NCBI RefSeq assembly: GCF_003573695.1 | Contig: NC_039361.1 | Span: forward strand, 93,434,643-93,498,642 | Source of the DNA: Papaver somniferum | Lineage: Eukaryota; Streptophyta; Magnoliopsida; Ranunculales; Papaveraceae | Length of the DNA: 64,000 bases | Reading direction: 5' to 3' | Part shown: piece after piece, positions 51,286 through 63,322 of the stretch | Layout of the letters: every line of letters starts with the position of its first letter | Position numbering within the stretch: position 1 is the stretch's first letter | Notes under the pieces: generated by a model | What the model was told of the DNA's origin: nothing | The model's database searches: none | The model's input: only the letters and a program-made list of their open reading frames with translations | Made by a program: the position numbers and the translations under genes

Positions 51286-54200
51286 CGTATCACTAGTATC
51301 TACTAGCCAAGGAATTCTTTAAAGCCAACTGAAAGTAACTTAATTCTTTATAAACAATGATACTAACAAAATTCTCAACAATAATGAAGATTATCTTTGA
51401 ATGTTTCCTAAAAACCCGAAAAACACTGAAGAGCTCTGAAAGAGCTCTAAGAAACTCTAAAAAGCTCAAGAAGACTCCAATAAGCTTTGAAAAGCTTAAA
51501 TTTAATAGTACTTTGTAGCACTGGGATCTAGAAGCTAGGAGATTCGTTAAAGAATGATAATAACAAATCCCTATAATAGTGAAGATCCACTTTGAATGTT
51601 CTCTAAAAAGCCTTGAAAACTCTATAAAACCCTGAGAACTCTAAAAAGCCCTAAAATATCTAAAGACCTCTGAAAAATCTAAAAATCTCTGAAAAATCTT
51701 TAAGTTAATTATATTTCGCAGCACAAGTATCTACTAGCCAGGGGATTCGTTAAAGCCAACTGAAAGTAACTTAACTCTCTGAAAAATCTAAAGAGCTCAG
51801 ATAAACTCTAAAAGGTTCTGAAAAAGATTTAAGTTAATTATATTTCGTAGCACTAGTATCTACTAGCCAAGGAATTCGTTAAAGCCAACTGAAAGTAACT
51901 TAATTCTTTATAAAGAATGGTACTAACAAAATTCTCTACAATAATGAAGATTATCTTTGAATGTTTCCTAAAAACACTAAAGTGCTCTAAAAGAGCTCTG
52001 AGAAAATCTAAAAAGCTCAAGAAGACTCCAAAAAGGTTTGAAAAGCTTAAATTTAATAATACTTCGTAGTACTGGGATCTACAATCTAGGAGATTCGATA
52101 AAGAATAATAATAACAAATCCCTACAATAGTGAAGATCAACATTGAATGTTCTCTAAAAAGCCTTGAAAACTCTATAAAACCCTGAAAACTCTAAAAAGC
52201 CCTAAAATATCTAAAGAGCTCTGAAAGATCTAAAGAGCTCTAAAAACTCTAAAAAGATTTGAAAAAGTTTTAAGTTAATTATATTTCGTAGCACTAGTAT
52301 CTACTAGCCAAGGGATTCGTCAAAGCCAACTGAAAGTAACTTAATTCTTTATAAAGAATGATACTAACAAAATTCTCTACAATAATGAAGATTATCTTTG
52401 AATGTTTCCTAAAAACACTAAAGAGCCCTAAAAGAGCTCTGAGAAAATCTAAAAAGCTCAAGAAGACTCCAAAAATCTTTGAAAAGCTTAAATTTAATAA
52501 TACTCCGTAGTACTGGGATCTACAAGCTAGGAGATTCGATAAAGAATGATAATAACAAATCCCTACAATAGTGAAGATCAACTTTGAATGTTCTCTAAAA
52601 AGCCTAGAAAACCATATGAAACCCTGAAAAACTCTAAAAATCTCTCAAGAGTTCTGAAAAATCTAAAGAGCTCTGAAAAACTCTAAAAAGCTCTGAAAAA
52701 GCTTTAAGTTAATTATATTTCGTAGCACTATTATCTACTAGCCAAGGGATTCGTTAAAGCCAACTGAAAGTAACTTAATTCTTTATAAAGAATGATACTA
52801 ACAAAATTCTCTATAATAATGAAGATTATCTTTGAATGTTTCCTAAAAACACTAAAAACACTAAATAGCCCTGAAAGAGCTCTGAGAAAATCTAAACAAC
52901 TCAAGAAAACTCCAAAAATCTTTGAAAAGCTTAAATTTAATAATACTCCGTAGTACTGGGATCTACAAGCTAGGAGCTTCGATAAAGAATGATAATAACA
53001 AATCCCTACAATAGTGAAGATCAACTTTGTATGTTCTCTAAAAACCCTTGAAAACTCTATAAAACCCTAAAAACTCTAAAAATCCCTAAAATATCTAAAG
53101 TGCACTGAAAAATCTAAAGAGTTCTAAAAATCTCTGAAAAAGCTTTAAGTTAATAATATTTCGTAGCACAAGTATCTACTAGCCAGGGGATTCGTTAAAG
53201 CCAACTGAAAGTAACTTAACTCTCTGAAAAATCTAAAGAGCTCTGATAAACTCGAAAAAGCTCTGAAAAAGCTTTATGTTGATTCTATTTCGTATCACTA
53301 GTATCTACTAGCCAAGGAATTCGTTAAAGCCAACTGAAAGTAACTTAAATCTTTATAAACAATGATACTAACAAAATTCTCAACAATAATGAAGATTATC
53401 TTTGAATGTTTCCTAAAAACCCTAAAAACACTAAAGAGTTCTGAAAGAGCTCTGAGAAACTCTAAAAAGCTCAAGAAGACTCCAATAAGCTTTGAAAAGC
53501 TTAAATTTAATAATACTCTGTATCACTGGGATCTAGAAGCTAGGAGATTCGTTAAAGAATGATAATAACAAATCCCTACAATAGTGAAGTTCAACTTTGA
53601 ATGTTCTCTAAAAAGCCCTGAAAACTCTAAAAAACCCTGAAAACTTTAAAAAGCCATAAAATATCTAAAGCGCACTGAAAAATCTAAAGAGCTTTTGAAA
53701 ATCTCTAAAAAGCTCTGAAAAATCTTTAAGTTAATTACATTTCGTAGCACTAGTATCTACTAGCCAGGGGATTTGTTAAAGCCAACTGAAAGTAACTTAA
53801 CTCTTTATAAAGAATGATACTAACAAAATTCTCTACAATAATGAAGATTATCTTTGAATGTTTCCTAAAAACACTAAAAACACTAAATAGCCCTGAAAGA
53901 GCTCTGAGAAAATCTAAACAACTCAAGAAAACTCCAAAAATCTTTGAAAAGCTTAAATTTAATAATACTCCGTAGTACTGGGATCTACAAGCTAGGAGAT
54001 TCGATAAAGAATGATAATAACAAATCCCTACAATAGTGAAGATCAACTTTGTATGTTCTCTAAAAACCCTTGAAAACTCTATAAAACCCTAAAAACTCTA
54101 AAAATCCCTAAAATATCTAAAGTGCACTGAAAAATCTAAAGAGTTCTGAAAAACTCTAAAAAGCTCTGAAAAAGCTTTAAGTTAATTATATTTCGTAGCA

Positions 54201-57200
54201 CAAGTATCTACTAGCCAGGGGATTCGTTAAAGCCAACTGAAAGTAACTTAACTCTCTGAAAAATCTAAAGAGCTCTGATAAACTCGAAAAAGCTCTGAAA
54301 AAGCTTTATGTTGATTCTATTTCGTATCACTAGTATCTACTAGCCAAGGAATTCGTTAAAGCCAACTGAAAGTAACTTAATTCTTTATAAAGAATGGTAC
54401 TAACGAAATTCTCTACAATAATGAAGATTATCTTTGAATGTTTCCTAAAAACACAAAAAACACTAAAGTGCCCTGAAAGAGCTCTGAGAAAATCTAAAAA
54501 GCTCAAGAAGACTCCAGAAAGGTTTGAAAAGCTTAAATTTAATAATACTCCGTAATACTGGGATCTACAATCTAGGAGATTCGAAAAAGAATAATAATAA
54601 CAAATCCCTACAATAGTGAAGATCAACTTTGAATGTTCTCTAAAAAGCCTTGAAAACTCTATAAAACCCTGAAAACTCTAAAAAGCCCTAAAATATCTAA
54701 AGAGCTCTGAAAAATCTAAAGAGCTCTAAAAAACTCTAAAAAGATTTGAAAAAGTTTTAAGTTAATTATATTTCGTAGCACTAGTATCTACTAGCCAAGG
54801 GATTCGTCAAAGCCAACTGAAAGTAACTTAATTCTTTATAAAGAATGATACTAACAAAATTCTCTACAATAATGAAGATTATCTTTGAATGTCTCCTAAA
54901 AACCCTAAAAACACTAAAGAGCCCTGAAAGAGCTCTGAGAAACTCTAAAAACCTCAAGAAGACTCCAATAAGCTTTGAAAAGCTTAAATTTAATAATACT
55001 CTGTATCACTGGAATCTAGAAGCTAGGAGATTCGTTAAAGAATGATAATAACAAATCCCTGCAATAGTGAAGATCAACTTTGAATGTTCTCTAAAAAGCC
55101 TTGAAAACTCTAAAAAACCCTGAAAACTTTAAAAAGCCCTAAAATATCTAAAGCGCACTGAAAAATCTAAAGAGCTTTTGAAAATCTCTAAAAAGCTCTG
55201 AAAAATCTTTAAGTTAATTATATTTCGTAGCACTAGTATCTACTATCCAGGGGATTTGTTAAAGCCAACTGAAAGTAGCTTAACTCTTTATAAAGAATGA
55301 TACTAACAAAATTCTCTACAATAATGAAGATTATCTTTGAATGTTTCCTAAAAACACTAAAAACACTAAAGAGCCCTGAAAGAGCTCTAAGAAAATCTAA
55401 AAAGCTCAAGAAGAATCCAAAAATCTTTGAAAAGCTTAAATTTAATAATACTCCGTAGTACTGGGATCTACAAGCTAGGAGATTCGATAAAGAATGATAA
55501 TAAAAAATCCCTACAATAGTGAAGATCAACTTTGAATGTTCTCTAAAAAGCCTTGAAAACTCTATAAAACCCTGTAAACTCTAAAAATCCCTAAAATATC
55601 TAAAGAGCTCTGAAAAATCTAAAGAGCTCTGAAAAACTCTAAAAAGCTCTGAAAAAGCTTTAAGTTAATTATATTTCGTAGCACAAGTATCTACTAGCCA
55701 GGGGATTCGTTAAAGCCAACTGAAAGTAACTTAACTCTCTGAAAAATCTAAAGAGCTCTGATAAACTCTAAAAAGCTCTGAAAAAGCTTTATGTTAATTA
55801 TATTTCGCATCACTAGTATCTACTAGCCAAGGAATTCGTTAAAGCCAACTGAAAGTAACTTAATTCTTTATAAACAATGATACTAACAAAATTCTCTACA
55901 ATTATGAAGATTATCTTTGAATGTTTCCTAAAAAGCCGAAAAACACTAAAGAGCCCTGGAAGAGCTCTAAGAAACTCAAAAAAGCTCAAGAAGACTCCAA
56001 TAAGCTTTGAAAAACTTAAATTTAATAGTACTCTGTAGCACTGGGATCTAGAAGCTAGGAGATTCGTTAAAGAATGATAATAAAAAATCCCTACAATAGT
56101 GAAGATCAACTTTGAATGTTCTTTTAAAAGCCTTGGAAACTCTAGAAAAACCTTAATAACTTTAAAAAGACCTAAAATATCTAAATAGCTCTGGAAAATC
56201 TAAGAGCTCTGAAAATCTCTGAAAAAGCTTTAAGTTAATTATATTTCATACTAGTATCTACTAGCCAAGGGATTCGTCAAAGCCAACTGAAAGTAACTTA
56301 ATCCTTCATAAAGAATGATACTAAAAAACTTTCCCTACAATAATGAAGATTATCTTTGGATGTTTCCTAGAAACCCTAAAAACACTAAACAGACCTGAAA
56401 GAGCTCAGAAAAGCTTAAATTTAATAATACTTCTTAGCACTGGGATCTACAAGCTAGGAGATTCGTTAAACAATGATAATAACAAATCTGTGATGATCAA
56501 TTTTGAATGTTCGCTAAAAAGCCTTGAAAACTCTAAAAAACCCTGAAAACTCTAAAAAGTTTTTTTTTTCTGCTAGGTCAAATCTAAAAAGCCCTAAAAT
56601 ATCTAAAGAGCTCTGAAAAATCTAAAGAGATCTAAAAAACTCTAAAAAGATTTGAAAAAGTTTAAAGTTAATTATATTTCGTAGCACTAGTATCTACTAG
56701 CCAAGGGATTCGTCAAAGCCAACTGAAAGTAACTTAATTCTTTATAAAGAATGATACTAACAAAATTCTCTACAATAATGAAGATTATCTTTGAATGTTT
56801 CCTAAAACCCTAAAAACACTAAAGAGCCCTGAAAGAGCTCTGAGAAACTCTAAAAACCTCAAGAAGACTCCAATAAGCTTTGAAAAGCTTAAATTTAATA
56901 ATACTCTGTATCACTGGGATCTAGAAGCTAGGAGATTCGTTAAAGAATGATAATAACAAATCCCTACAATAGTGAAGATCAACTTTGAATGTTCTCTAAA
57001 AAGCCTTGAAAACTCTAAAAAACCCTGAAAACTTTAAAAAGCCCTAATATATCTAAAGCGCACTGAAAAATCTCTAAAAATCTTTAAGTTAATTATATTT
57101 CGTAGCACTAGTATCTACTATCCAAGGGATTCGTTAAAACCAACTGAAAGTAACTTAATTCTTTATAAAGAGTGATACTAGCGAAATTCTCTACAATAAT

Positions 57201-58009
57201 GAAGATTATCTTTGAATGTTTCCTAAAAACACTAAAGAACCTTGAAAGAGCTCTGAGAAAATCTAAAAAGCTGAAGAAGACTCAAAAAAGCTTTGAAAAG
57301 CTTAACTTTAATAAAACTCCGTAGTACTGGGATCTACAAGCTAGGAGATTCGATAAAGAATGATAATAACAAATCCCTACAATAGTGAAGATCAACTTTG
57401 AATGTTCTCTAAAAAGCCTTGAAAACTCTATAAAACCCTGAAAACTCTAAAAAGTTTTTTTTTCATTTTTTTTCTCTAATAGGTCAAATCTATAAAGCCC
57501 TAAAATATCTAAAGAGCTTTGAAAAATATAAAGAGCTCTGAGAAACTTTAAAAAGCACAAGAAGACTCCAATAAGCTTTGAAAATCTTAAGTTTAATAAT
57601 ACTCTGTAGCACTGGGATCTCCAAGCTAGGAGATTCGTTAAAGAATGATAATAACAAATCCGTGAAGATCAACTTTGAATGTTCACTAAAAATCCTTGAA
57701 AACTCTAAAAAACCCTGAAAACTTTAAAAAGCCCTAAAATATCTAAAGAGCTCTGAAAAATCTAAAGAGCTCTGAAAAACTCTAAAAAGCTCTGAAAAAG
57801 CTTTAAGTTAATTATATTTCGTAGCACTAGTATATATTAGCCAAGGGATTCGTTAAAGCCAACTGAAAGTAACTTAATTCTTTATAAAGAATGATACTAG
57901 CAAACTTCTCTACAATAATGAAGATTATCTTCGAATGTTACCTAAAAACCCTAAAAACACTAAAGAGCCCTGAAAGAGCTCTAAGAAAATCTAAAAACCT
58001 CAAGAAGAC

Positions 58010-59070
58010 TCCAAAAATCTTTGAAAAGCTTAAATTTAATAATACTCCGTAGTACTGGGATCTACAAGCTAGGAGATTCGACAAAGAATAAAAATAACAA
58101 ATCCCTTCAATGGTGAAGATCAACTTTGAATGTTCTCTAAAAAGCCTTGAAAACTCTATAAAACCCTGAAAACTCTAAAAAGCCCTAAAATATCTAAAGA
58201 GCTCTGGAAAATCTAAAGTGCTCTGAAAAACTCTAAAAAGCTCTGAAAAGTTTTAAGTTAATTATATTTCGTAGCACAAGTATCTACTAGCCAGGGGATT
58301 CGTTAAAGAAAACTGAAAGAAAATTAATTCTTTATAAAGAATGATACTAACAAAATTTCCCTACAATAATGAAGATTATCTTTGGATGTTTCCTAAAAAC
58401 CCTAAAAACACTAAAGAGCCCTGAAAGAGCTCTGAGAAACTCTAAAAAGCTCAGGAAGACTCTAAAAAGTTCAGAAAAGCTAAAATTAAATAATATTCCG
58501 TAGCACTGGGATGTACAAGCTAGGAGATTCGTTAAAGAACGATAATAACAAATCCGTAAAGATCAACTTTGAATGTTCTCTAAAAATCCTTGAAAACTCT
58601 AAAAAACCCTGAAAACTCTAAAAAGTTTTTTTTTTCTGCTAGGTCAAATCTAAAAAGCCCTAAAATATCTAAAGAGCTCTGAAAAATCTAAAGAGCTCTA
58701 AAAAACTCTAAAAAGATTGGAAAAAGTTTTAAGTTAATTATATTTCGTAGCACTAGTATCTACTAGCCAAGGGATTCGTCAAATCCAACTGAAAGTAACT
58801 TAATTCTTTATAAAGAATGATACTAACAAAATTCTCTACAATAATAAAGATTATCTTCGAATGTTTCCTAAAAACCCTAAAAACACTAAAGAGCCCTAAA
58901 AGAGCTATGAGAAACTCTAAAAACCTCAAGAAGACTCCAATAAGCTTTGAAAAGCTTAAATTTAATAATACTCTGTATCACTGGGTTCTAGAAGCTAGGA
59001 GATTCGTTAAAGAATGATAATAACAAATCCCTACAATAGTGAAGATCAACTTTGAATGTTCTCTAAAAAG
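58010..59070. repeat. Satellite 3 recent duplication, copy 1 (offset 1,375-1,376 bp)
   Basis: This segment is nearly identical to 59386-60445. Shared private variants include AGAATAAAAATAACAAATCCC with CTTCAATGGTG, GTTAAAGAAAACTGAAAG, GAACGATAATAAC, the T-tract insertion, GATTGGAAAAAG and CACTGGGTTCTAG. The offset equals three units. Confidence 0.85.
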
Positions 59071-59385
59071 CCTTGAAAACTCAATAAAACCCTGAAAACT
59101 CTAAAAAGCCCTAAAATATCTAAAGAGCTCTGAAAGATCTAAAGAGCTCTAAAAACTCTAAAAAGATTTGAAAAAGTTTTAAGTTAATTATATTTCGTAG
59201 CACTAGTATCTACTAGCCAAGGGATTCGTCAAAGCCAACTGAAAGTAACTTAATTCTTTATAAAGAATGATACTAACAAAATTCTCTACAATAATGAAGA
59301 TTATCTTTGAATGTTTCCTAAAAACACTAAAAACACTAAAGAGCCCTGAAAGAGCTCTGAGAAAATCTAAAAAGCTCAAGAAGAC

Positions 59386-60445
59386 TCCAAAAATCTTTGA
59401 AAAGCTTAAGTGTAATAATACTCCGTAGTACTGGGATCTACAAGCTAGGAGATTCGACAAAGAATAAAAATAACAAATCCCTTCAATGGTGAAGATCAAC
59501 TTTGAATGTTCTCTAAAAAGCCTTGAAAACTCTATAAAACCCTGAAAACTCTAAAAAGCCCTAAAATATCTAAAGAGCTCTGAAAAATCTAAAGTGCTCT
59601 GAAAAACTCTAAAAAGCTCTGAAAAGTTTTAAGTTAATTATATTTCGTAGCACAAGTATCTACCAGCCAGGGATTCGTTAAAGAAAACTGAAAGAAAATT
59701 AATTCTTTATAAAGAATGATACTAACAAAATTTCCCTACAATAATGAAGATTATCTTTGGATGTTTCCTAAAAACCCTAAAAACACTAAAGAGCCCTGAA
59801 AGAGATCTGAGAAACTCTAAAAAGCTCAGGAAGACTCTAAAAAGTTCAGAAAAGCTAAAATTAAATAATATTCCGTAGCACTGGGATCTACAAGCTAGGA
59901 GATTCGTTAAAGAACGATAATAACAAATCCGTAAAGATCAACTTTGAATGTTCTCTAAAAATCCTTGAAAACTCTAAAAAACCCTGAAAACTCTAAAAAG
60001 TTTTTTTTTTCTGCTAGGTCAAATCTAAAAAGCCCTAAAATATCTAAAGAGCTCTGAAAAATATAAAGAGCTCTAAAAAACTCTAAAAAGATTGGAAAAA
60101 GTTTTAAGTTAATTATATTTCGTAGCACTAGTATCTACTAGCCAAGGGATTCGTCAAATCCAACTGAAAGTAACTTAATTCTTTATAAAGAATGATACTA
60201 ACAAAATTCTCTACAATAATGAAGATTATCTTTGAATGTTTCCTAAAAACCCTAAAAACACTAAAGAGCCCTAAAAGAGCTATGAGAAACTCTAAAAACC
60301 TCAAGAAGACTCCAATAAGCTTTGAAAAGCTTAAATTTAATAATACTCTATATCACTGGGTTCTAGAAGCTAGGAGATTCGTTAAAGAATGATAATAACA
60401 AATCCCTACAATAGTGAAGATCAACTTTGAATGTTCTCTAAAAAG
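59386..60445. repeat. Satellite 3 recent duplication, copy 2
   Basis: This is the partner of 58010-59070 and differs by a handful of substitutions and one-base indels, for example TACCAGCCAGGGATTC in place of TACTAGCCAGGGGATTC. It is among the youngest visible events in this array. Confidence 0.85.
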
Positions 60446-63267
60446 CCTTGAAAACTCTAAGAAACCCTGAAAACTTTAAAAAGCCCCAAAATATCTAAGC
60501 TCTCTCAAAAATCTAAAGAGCTCTGAAAATATCTAAAAAGCTCTGAAAAAGCTTAAAGTTAATTATATTTCGTAGCACTAGTATCTACTAGCCAAGGGAT
60601 TCGTCAAAGCCAACTGAAAGTAACTTAATTCTTTATAAGGAATGATACTAGCGAAATTCTCTACAATAATGAAGATTATCTTCGAATGTTTCCTAAAAAC
60701 CCTAAAAACACTAAAGAGCCCTGAAATAGCTCTGAGAAAATCTAAAAAGCTGAAGAAGACTGAAAAACCTTTGAAAAGCTTAAATTTAATAATACTCCGT
60801 AGTACTGGGATCTAACGGCTAGGAGATTCGATAAAGAATGATAATAACAAATCCCTACAATAGTGAAGATCAACTTTTAATGTTCTCTAAAAAGCCTTGA
60901 AAACTCTATAAAACCCTGAAAACTCTAAAAAGCCCTAAAATATCTAAAGAGCTCTGAAAAATCTAAAGAGCTCTGAAAAATTCTAAAAAGCTCTGACAAA
61001 GCTTTAAGTTAATTATATTTCGTAGCACTAGTATCTTCTAGCCAGGGGATTCGTTAAATCCAACTGAAAGTAACTTAATTCTTTATAAAGAATGACAAAG
61101 TTCTCTACAATAATGAAGATTATCTTTGAATGTTTCTTAAAAACTCTAAAAACTAAAGAGCCCTGAAAGAGCTCCGAAAAACTCTAAAAAGCTCAAGAAG
61201 ACTCCAAAATGCTTTGAAAGGCATAAATTTAATTATTCTCCGTAGCACTGGGATCTACAAGATAGGAGATTCGATAAAGAATGATAATAAAAAATCCCTA
61301 CAATAGTGAAGATCAACTTTGAATGTTCTCTAAAAAGCGTTGAAAACTCTAAAGAACCCTGAAAACTCTAAAGAGCCCTAAAATATCTAAAGAGCTCTGA
61401 AAAATATAAAGAGCTCTAAAAAACTCTAAAAAGCTCTAAAAAGCTTTAAGTTAATTATATTTCGTAGCACTAGTATCTTCTAGCCAGGGGATTCGTTAAA
61501 GACAACTGAAAGTAACTTAATTCCATATAAAGAATGACAAAATTCTCTACAATAATGAAGATTATCTTTGAATGTTTCCTAAAAACCCTAAAAACTAAAG
61601 AGCCCTTAAAGAGCTATGAGAAATTCTAAAAAGCTCAAGAAGACTTCGAAAAGCTTAAATTTAATAATACTCCGAAGTACTGGGATCTACAAGCTAGGAT
61701 ATTCGATAAAGAATGATAATAAAAAATCCCTACAATAGTGAAGATCAATTTTGATTGTTCTCTAAAGAACCCTGAAAACTCTAAAAAGCCTTAAAATATT
61801 TAAAGAGCTCTGAAAAATATAAAGCGCTCTGAAAAACACTAACAAGATCTGAAAAAGTTTTAAGTTAATTATATTTCGTAGCACCAGTATATACTTGCCA
61901 AGAGATTTATTAAAGCCAACTGAAAGTAACTTAATTCTCTATAAAGAATGATACTAACAAAATTCTCTACAATAATGAAGATTATCTTTGAATGTTTCCT
62001 AAAAACACTAAAGAGACCGGAAAGAGCTCTGAGAAACTCTAAAAAGCTCAGGAAGACTCCAATAAGCTTTGAAAAGCTTAAATTTAATAATACTCTGTAG
62101 TACTGAGATCTACAAGCTAGCAGATTCGATAAAGAATGATAAATAACAAATCCCTACGATAGTGAAGATCAACTTTGAATGTTCTCTAAAAAGCGTTGAA
62201 AACTCTAAAAAACCCTGAAAACTCTAAAAAGCCCTAAAATATCTGAAGAGCTCTGAAAAATCTAAAGAGCGCTGAAAAACTCTAAAAAGCTCTGAAAAAC
62301 TTTAAGTTAATTATATTTCATAGCACTAGTATCTACTAACCAAGGGATTCGTTAAAGCCAACTGAAAGTAACTTAATTCTTATAAAGAATGATACTAACA
62401 AAATTCTCTAGAATAATGAAGATTAGCTTTGAATGTTTCCTAAAAACCCTAAAAACACTAAAGAGCCCTGAAAAAGCTCTGAGAAACTCTAAAAAGCTCT
62501 AGAAGACTCCAAAAAGCTTTGAAAAGCTTAAATTTAATAATACTCCGTAGTACTGCGATCTACAAGATATGAGATTCGATGAAGAATGATAATAACAAAT
62601 CCCTACAATAGTGAAGATCAACTTTGAATGTTCTCTAAACAGCGTTGAAAACTCTAAAAAGCCCTAAAATATCTAAAGAGCTCTGAAAAATCTAAAGAGC
62701 TCTTAAAAACTCTATAAAGCTCTGAAAAAGCTTTAAGTTAATTATATTTCGTAGCACTAGTATCTACTAGCCAGGGGATCCGTTAAAGCCAACTAAAAGT
62801 AAATTAATTCTTTATAAAGAATGATACTAGCAAAATTCCTTACAATAATGAAGGTTTTCTTTGAATGTTTCCTAGAAACCTTAAAAACACTAAAGAGCTC
62901 TGAAAGAGCTCTGAGAAACTGTAAAAAGCTCAAGAAGAATCCAAAAATCTTTGAAAAGCTTAGATTTAATAATACTCCGTAGTACTGGGATCTACAAGCT
63001 AGGAGATTCAATAAAGAATGATAATAACAAATCCCTACAATAGTGAAGATCAACTTTGAATGTTCTCTAAAAAGCGTTGAAAACTCTAAAAAAACCCTGA
63101 AAACTCTAAAAATCCCTAAAATATCTAAAGAGTTCTGAAAAATCTAATTTGCTCTTAAAAACTCTAAAAAGGTCTTAAAAAGCTTTAAGTTAATTATATT
63201 TCGTAGGACTAGTATCTACTATCCAGGGGATTCGTTAAAGCCAACTGAAAATGAATTAATTCTTTAT

Positions 63268-63322
63268 AATGAATGATACTAACAAAATTCCCTACAATAA
63301 TGAATGACACTAACAAAATTCC
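63268..63322. repeat. 31-bp tandem duplication at the end of satellite 3
   Basis: AATGAATGATACTAACAAAA and the following TTCCCTACAAT (63268-63298) is followed by a second, slightly changed and shorter copy that begins AATGAATGACACTAAC (63299-63322). Other satellite 3 units have a single copy. It lies immediately beside the LINE insertion point. Confidence 0.8.

Larger units (their letters stand above)
46001..63322. repeat. Satellite 3 array, right arm
   Basis: The same 440-bp family resumes with exactly the base expected after the left arm: left ends TTAATTATA, right begins TTTTGTAGCAC, and the uninterrupted unit reads TTAATTATATTTCGTAGCAC. The arm mixes full units, seven 129-bp short units between 49558 and 55805, and units lengthened by a T-tract insertion. 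It ends where the LINE begins. Confidence 0.95.

Noticed and set aside
38522..63053. Minus-strand 60-98 codon frames and plus-strand 66-88 codon frames in satellite 3
   Set aside because: Both strands of the same repeat give frames, many starting at TTG. No recognisable domain; the hydrophobic composition simply reflects the complement of an A-rich repeat.
38094..63322. Satellite 3 as an interstitial telomere
   Set aside because: CCCTAAA-like phrases are frequent but degenerate and mixed with CTCTGAAA forms. No run of exact CCCTAAA units exists.
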